In this document: positions 57,890-62,039 of the stretch, one piece after another | How positions within the stretch are numbered: the stretch's first letter is position 1 | How the letters are laid out: every line of letters begins with the position of its first letter | Assembly (NCBI RefSeq): GCF_001580025.1 | Contig: NZ_LSZO01000220.1 | Coordinates: 1 to 62,039 of the forward strand | DNA: 62,039 nt | Source of the DNA: Ventosimonas gracilis | GTDB taxonomy: Bacteria; Pseudomonadota; Gammaproteobacteria; Pseudomonadales; Pseudomonadaceae | Direction: 5' to 3' | Translations under genes and position numbers: made by a program | Notes under the pieces: generated by a model | Seen by the model: the letters and a program-made list of their open reading frames with translations, nothing else | The model's database searches: none | What the model was told of the DNA's origin: nothing

Positions 57890-60040
57890 ATGGATGCACC
57901 ATTATCAATATCCAACGCAACAACAAAAAGCCCAGCGCCGGACACTGGCCTTGCCTGCCTGGTGATGCTGGCGCGATTTCATGGTGTGTCTGCATCCGCC
58001 GAACAACTGGCGCATCAATACGGCAAATCAGGCAGCACTTTTACCCATGCAGAAATTCTGCTCGCCGCCCGCCATCTTGGCTTAATGGCAAAATCGGTTA
58101 AAAGCGCCATCAAACGACTGGAGCACAATCCATTACCCGCTTTATTACAAAGCCGAGACGGCCACTTTTTTATTCTTGCCGCCCGTGATAAAGATCAGTG
58201 GCTTATTCATGACCCATACACTGAGCGTCCACAAACCTTAACGACAGAACAACTGGCTGAGCGCTGGAACGGGCAAATTATTTTAATTCGCTCGCAAGCC
58301 TCGATTGTGGGTGAGTTGGCGCGCTTTGACTTTACCTGGTTTATTCCGGCCATTGTTAAATACCGCAAGTTATTGGCTGAAGTACTATTAATTTCTTTTG
58401 CTTTACAGCTTTTTGCTTTATTAACCCCGTTATTTTTCCAGGTGGTGATGGATAAAGTCCTGGTTCACCACAGTGCGACCACGCTAAACGTTATTGTGAT
58501 TGGCCTGCTCGTCATTATGCTGTTTGAAAGTCTGCTTTCGGGATTGCGCAGCTATATCTTTAGCCATACCACCTGCCGTATTGATGTGGAACTCAGTTCC
58601 AAGCTCTTTAATCACTTGCTGGCTTTGCCTATTGCCTGGTTTCAAGCCAGACGTGTGGGCGATTCAGTCGCTCGCGTGCGCGAGCTGGAAAATATCCGCA
58701 GCTTTTTAACCGGCAATGCCATTACGCTGGTGCTGGATATTTTATTTTCCGTAGTCTTTATCGGCGTGATGTTGTTTTACAGCGGCTGGCTGACCTTGAT
58801 TGTGATTGCCTCGTTGCCGGTTTATTTTTTGATTTCTCTACTGATTACTCCACCTTTGCGGGCGCGTTTGCAAGAAAGCTTTAATCGTGGTGCGGAAAAC
58901 CAGGCGTTTCTGGTTGAAGTGGTCAGCGGTATGGATACGGTTAAAGCACTGTCCGCTCATCCGCAAATGGCAAGGCGTTGGGATAACCAGCAAGCGGCTT
59001 ATATTGCCGCCAGCTTTAAAACTCAGGTGCTTTCCACCCTTGCCAGCGAAAGCGTTAATTTAATCGGCAAACTGGTCACCGCCGCTACGCTCTGGATGGG
59101 CGCTCATTTGGTCATGCAAGGGCAGCTTTCCGTAGGCCAGTTGATTGCTTTTAATATGCTGGCCGGGCGCGTATCACAGCCTATTATTCGGCTCGCGCAA
59201 CTGTGGATAAACTTTCAACAAACGGGCGTTTCCGTACAACGCTTGGGCGATATTCTTAATAGCCCCACTGAACTTGGCCAAACCAGCAAAAGCGCATTAC
59301 CGCCCTTGCTGGGTCGTATTGAATTAGACCAAGTGCATTTTCGCTACCGCGCCGATGGCAGTGAAATACTGCGCGGTATTCGCCTTGTGATAAACCCGGG
59401 TGAAGTCATCGGCATTGTGGGTCGTTCCGGTTCGGGTAAAAGCACGTTAACCCGCCTGATACAACGTTTTTATGCGCCAGAACGCGGACGGGTATTGATA
59501 GACGGGATGGATTTAGCCTTGGCGGATGTCACTTCATTACGTCGACAAATAGGCGTTGTGCTGCAAGAAAACACCCTGTTTAACCGCAGCATTCGGGAAA
59601 ATATCGCCCTGACCGACCCAGGCGCACCGATAGAACAGATTATCCAGGCCGCAAAACTCGCCGGAGCACACCCGTTTATTTTGGAACTGCCGGAAGGTTA
59701 CGACACTATTGTTGGCGAGCACGGCGCTTCATTATCCGGCGGGCAACGCCAGCGCATTGCCATAGCCCGTGCCTTAATGGGCAATCCGCGCATTTTGATT
59801 TTTGATGAAGCGACCAGTGCCCTGGATTATGAGTCCGAACGCATTATTCAAGATAATATGCAAGCCATTTGCCGAGGCCGCACCGTCATTATTATTGCCC
59901 ATCGACTTAGCGCGGTACGTCATGCCAATCGCATACTGGTGATGGAACGCGGGCAAATTATAGAAAGCGGCACACATCAGCAATTGCTGCAAAAAGAAAA
60001 CGGACATTACCGCTATCTGCATCAATTACAACAAGGTTAA
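57890..60040 (+). CDS. Type I secretion system permease/ATPase (HlyB-like)
   Basis: A 716-residue ABC exporter. The N-terminal 140 residues are a C39-peptidase-like domain (DTGLACLVMLARFHGV near 18, HFFILAARDKDQWLIHDP near 105). The family position of the catalytic Cys is not preserved in the usual QxxxCG form, so this is the inactive docking version found in RTX exporters. Transmembrane helices span about 155-440. The nucleotide-binding domain has Walker A GRSGSGKST near 515, signature LSGGQRQRIAIARAL near 620, Walker B ILIFDEATSAL near 640 and HRLSAVRHA. HlyD follows 5 bp later. Neither a substrate protein nor a TolC gene is in the window. Confidence 0.94.
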   Translation: MDAPLSISNATTKSPAPDTGLACLVMLARFHGVSASAEQLAHQYGKSGSTFTHAEILLAARHLGLMAKSVKSAIKRLEHNPLPALLQSRDGHFFILAARDKDQWLIHDPYTERPQTLTTEQLAERWNGQIILIRSQASIVGELARFDFTWFIPAIVKYRKLLAEVLLISFALQLFALLTPLFFQVVMDKVLVHHSATTLNVIVIGLLVIMLFESLLSGLRSYIFSHTTCRIDVELSSKLFNHLLALPIAWFQARRVGDSVARVRELENIRSFLTGNAITLVLDILFSVVFIGVMLFYSGWLTLIVIASLPVYFLISLLITPPLRARLQESFNRGAENQAFLVEVVSGMDTVKALSAHPQMARRWDNQQAAYIAASFKTQVLSTLASESVNLIGKLVTAATLWMGAHLVMQGQLSVGQLIAFNMLAGRVSQPIIRLAQLWINFQQTGVSVQRLGDILNSPTELGQTSKSALPPLLGRIELDQVHFRYRADGSEILRGIRLVINPGEVIGIVGRSGSGKSTLTRLIQRFYAPERGRVLIDGMDLALADVTSLRRQIGVVLQENTLFNRSIRENIALTDPGAPIEQIIQAAKLAGAHPFILELPEGYDTIVGEHGASLSGGQRQRIAIARALMGNPRILIFDEATSALDYESERIIQDNMQAICRGRTVIIIAHRLSAVRHANRILVMERGQIIESGTHQQLLQKENGHYRYLHQLQQG

Positions 60041-60045
60041 ACACA

Positions 60046-61461
60046 ATGTCTGCTTATCTTGAGTTATTTAAACGCTACCGCAGGGTATGGAAAGCCGCTT
60101 GGCGGCAGCGCAAAAGCATGGATGCGCCGCCGCGCGAACCGTATGAAATTGAGTTTCTGCCCGCTGCCCTTGCCTTGCAGGATAATCCGCTTCACCCCGC
60201 TCCGCGCGTTATTGGGCGCTGCTTGATGGTTTTTGCGGCACTGGCACTCCTTTGGGCATGCCTTGGGCATATGGATGTTGTCGCTACCGCCAGCGGGCGC
60301 GTAGTCCCCAATGGCAAAAGCAAACTGATACAACCCAGCACCGTAGCCGTTGTAAAAGCGATTTATGTACAAGACGGTCAAGCCGTTGAACAAGGCGATT
60401 TACTGGTTGAACTCGACAGCAGTTTGACAATAGCCGATATTAACCGGCTGCAAAATGAACTCACCGCTGCGCAAATCGACAACGCCCGCGCCGAGGCTCT
60501 GCTTGAAGCCATCGATAATCAGAAACCTCCAGCCGATTTAACAAAACGCTTAGCACAACTAAGCGCAGACAAACAGCAAAGCGCACAACACTGGCTGGAC
60601 GGCCAATACCAGGAACTGCAAAGTCTTTTGGCGCAAGCCGATAGCAGCATTAAACAACACAGCGCCGAATTACAAACCGCACAAATCCTGATAGCGTCAC
60701 TCAAACAAACCCTGCCGCTGGTGCAGGAACAAACGCAGGCCTATAAAAAACTGCTGGAAAAACACCATACCTCGCGCCATAGCTGGATGGAAAAAGAGCA
60801 AGAGCGATTAGAAGCTGAGCGCGAATTAGCCTTACAGCAATCTCGCCGTATCGAACTTGAAGCCGCTTTACAATCAGCACAACAGCAAAAACAAACACTA
60901 CTGGCACAAAACCGCCGCGCCCTGCTGGACTTACTCAATCAATCCAGACAAATGGCTGCAAATCTTGAGCAAGAACTGCACAAAGCCGAACAACAGCACC
61001 GCCTTATGTATTTAAAGGCACCGGTTGTAGGCAATGTGCAACAACTGGCTATCCATACCGCAGGCGGCGTAGTCACCGAAGCACAACCACTTATGGTTAT
61101 CGTCCCGAAAGACCAGCCCATTGAAGTCGAAGCCCTGCTGGAAAATAAAGACATCGGTTTTGTTTACCCCGGTCAAGCGGTCAAAGTCAAAATAGAAACC
61201 TTTACCTTTACCAAATACGGCGCAGTACCTGCAATAGTACAAAGCATCTCCAGCGATGCCATTGAAGACGAACGATTAGGGTTGGTTTACAGCACACGCA
61301 TACAACTAAGCCAAGACCATCTCATAGTCGGAAACCGCAAAATCAAACTCTCGCCCGGTATGGCGGTACGTGCCGAAATAAAAACCGACCAACGCAGGAT
61401 TATTGATTATTTCCTAAGCCCACTAAAACAATATGTGGATGAAAGTCTTAGGGAACGATAG
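60046..61461 (+). CDS. Type I secretion membrane-fusion protein (HlyD-like)
   Basis: A 471-residue periplasmic adaptor. One membrane helix at about residues 60-80 (CLMVFAALALLWACLGHM), biotinyl-lipoyl-like half (ATASGRVVPNGKSKLIQPS), a long alpha-helical hairpin (about 140-310, rich in Gln and Glu) and the second lipoyl/beta-barrel part with APVVGNVQQLAIHTAGGVV. The C-terminal region with DQRRIIDYFLSPLKQYVDESL is the standard HlyD end. It bridges the ABC transporter to TolC. A 132-bp part of its hairpin region (60538-60669) is repeated at 61636-61767. Confidence 0.94.
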   Translation: MSAYLELFKRYRRVWKAAWRQRKSMDAPPREPYEIEFLPAALALQDNPLHPAPRVIGRCLMVFAALALLWACLGHMDVVATASGRVVPNGKSKLIQPSTVAVVKAIYVQDGQAVEQGDLLVELDSSLTIADINRLQNELTAAQIDNARAEALLEAIDNQKPPADLTKRLAQLSADKQQSAQHWLDGQYQELQSLLAQADSSIKQHSAELQTAQILIASLKQTLPLVQEQTQAYKKLLEKHHTSRHSWMEKEQERLEAERELALQQSRRIELEAALQSAQQQKQTLLAQNRRALLDLLNQSRQMAANLEQELHKAEQQHRLMYLKAPVVGNVQQLAIHTAGGVVTEAQPLMVIVPKDQPIEVEALLENKDIGFVYPGQAVKVKIETFTFTKYGAVPAIVQSISSDAIEDERLGLVYSTRIQLSQDHLIVGNRKIKLSPGMAVRAEIKTDQRRIIDYFLSPLKQYVDESLRER

Positions 61462-61611
61462 AGAACCGGAAAATTGACCTATCAATTTATCAGCGCATTT
61501 CTGATTGCGTGTATTTATTTTAGGCTATTTCCTCCTGATGGATTAGTTACCGAGCAGAATATATACCGCTTAAACCAATATTTTTTTAACTGCATACAGA
61601 AGACCATTTAA

Positions 61612-61833
61612 ATGAAAAACACTCATCAGATTAATTTAACAAAACGCCCGGCACAGCCAAGCGCAGACAAACAGCAAAGCGTACAACACGGGCTGGATGA
61701 CCAATACCAGGAACTGCAAAGTATTTTGGCGCAAGCCGAGGCCCTCATTAAGCAACAGAGCGCCGAAATCAAGAAAATTAAGGAAATGAAGCTATACAGC
61801 GCCGAATACTTTAAAGAAAAAAAGAAAACATGA
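61612..61833 (+). CDS. Small coiled-coil ORF, partial copy of the HlyD hairpin
   Basis: 73 codons. Codons 9-52 copy HlyD residues about 165-208 (DNA 60538-60669 against 61636-61767) without gaps. I count 17 mismatches in 132 bp, 14 of them changing the amino acid (13 codon positions changed in all, ten or so replacing residues), so it is not under strong purifying selection on this count. The rest (IKKIKEMKLYSAEYFKEKKK) is unrelated. There is no signal peptide or membrane helix. It may be a decayed piece of a duplicated hlyD, or a new small helical protein. A micro-ORF overlaps its stop codon. Confidence 0.45.
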   Translation: MKNTHQINLTKRPAQPSADKQQSVQHGLDDQYQELQSILAQAEALIKQQSAEIKKIKEMKLYSAEYFKEKKKT

Positions 61834-62000
61834 TACTCCCAAGCAAATGGTCTATTTCTATCACCTTGCTTTGGTTTTTTTTGAGCATATTATGCGCCTG
61901 GTTTTTTCTCTTTTTTTTCAAGCCATTCGATTTTTTAATTTTTGCTTATTTTAAGGGTCTTAGGAAGCAAACATGTTTTTATGGCATGATAACTTCCTGA
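61830..62000 (+). CDS. Putative 56-codon membrane micro-ORF
   Basis: Starts at ATG 61830, overlapping the stop of the preceding ORF as ATGA, and ends at TGA 61998-62000. The translation starts MILPSKWSISITLLWFFLSI and continues with a long hydrophobic stretch rich in Phe, Leu and Trp (residues about 9-30), then KPFDFLIFAYFKGLRKQ. One clear membrane helix, possibly two, with a positive tail. The strong hydrophobicity arises partly from T-rich sequence (poly-Phe codons), so it may be chance. No ribosome site is clear apart from coupling. Confidence 0.35.
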   Translation: MILPSKWSISITLLWFFLSILCAWFFLFFFKPFDFLIFAYFKGLRKQTCFYGMITS

Positions 62001-62039
62001 TATGACTGGTAAAAATAGGTACTTCAAACGTTCGAAAAT

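Noticed and set aside
57890-61461. RTX toxin or adhesin locus
   Set aside because: Exporter and adaptor are present, but no GGxGxDxxx repeats, acyltransferase or large substrate gene is in the window.

Overview
The window looks like chromosome of a gammaproteobacterium of the order Pseudomonadales, close to Pseudomonas but with moderate GC by eye. Supporting signs are blocks found in Pseudomonas: amgK-murU-djlA, fabA-fabB, etfB-etfA, an ExaA-type quinoprotein with its cytochrome c550, a 1608-residue NAD-glutamate dehydrogenase, ygfB-pepP-ubiH-ubiI next to 6S RNA and ygfA, and flhF-fliA-cheYZAB-motCD-cheW-DUF2802. Gene-order comparisons are from memory; no database was searched.

Layout. 1-5.3 kb: a periplasmic pentapeptide-repeat protein and a PQQ alcohol oxidation module (exaA-type dehydrogenase on the minus strand; cytochrome c550, SoxYZ-like carrier and zinc metallohydrolase on the plus strand). 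5.3-13.1 kb: transhydrogenase, a lipase-like hydrolase, the cell-wall recycling operon amgK-murU-djlA, tRNA-Met, tamA and a DMT transporter. 13.3-19 kb: a chemoreceptor with a near-consensus FliA promoter, an IS110 remnant, and a siderophore-type ABC importer whose ATPase gene is frameshifted. 19-26 kb: ygfA, 6S RNA, ygfB-pepP-ubiH-ubiI, and an ABC exporter gene broken by a 7-bp tandem duplication. 26-39 kb: hemH-hemJ, a 267-bp MITE-like element, argC, an Lrp-type regulator, trkA, a ChaN lipoprotein, an Smr protein, folE, a thiolase, etfBA, fabAB and gpsA. 39-43 kb: an AT-rich patch with an unknown lipoprotein, then rapA. 43-52 kb: the motility and chemotaxis operon. 52-57.6 kb: a MaoC hydratase and gdhB. 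57.9-62 kb: a type I secretion ATPase and adaptor followed by two small overlapping reading frames.

How it works together: ethanol or other alcohols are oxidised in the periplasm by the quinoprotein, with electrons passed to cytochrome c. Acyl-CoA metabolism (thiolase, ETF, MaoC, FabAB) and glutamate catabolism (GdhB, with SthA to rebalance NAD(P)H) supply central metabolism. The motility block encodes FliA, which probably also reads the chemoreceptor 36 kb away.

Main points for a second look: (1) flhF is followed directly by fliA with no fleN/flhG between them, and the FlhF GTPase G3/G4 motifs are altered; (2) a small-RNA gene with a textbook promoter, hairpins and terminator lies at 51949-52096, and a weaker one at 42875-42992; (3) an 87%-identical 132-bp copy of part of hlyD lies downstream as a small ORF, overlapped by a 56-codon membrane micro-ORF missed by length cutoffs; (4) two separate ABC transporter genes carry single frameshifts; (5) a REP-doublet-like element is inserted in frame inside the signal peptide of the SoxYZ-like protein. 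I found no CRISPR array, prophage, toxin-antitoxin pair or obviously new enzyme system.
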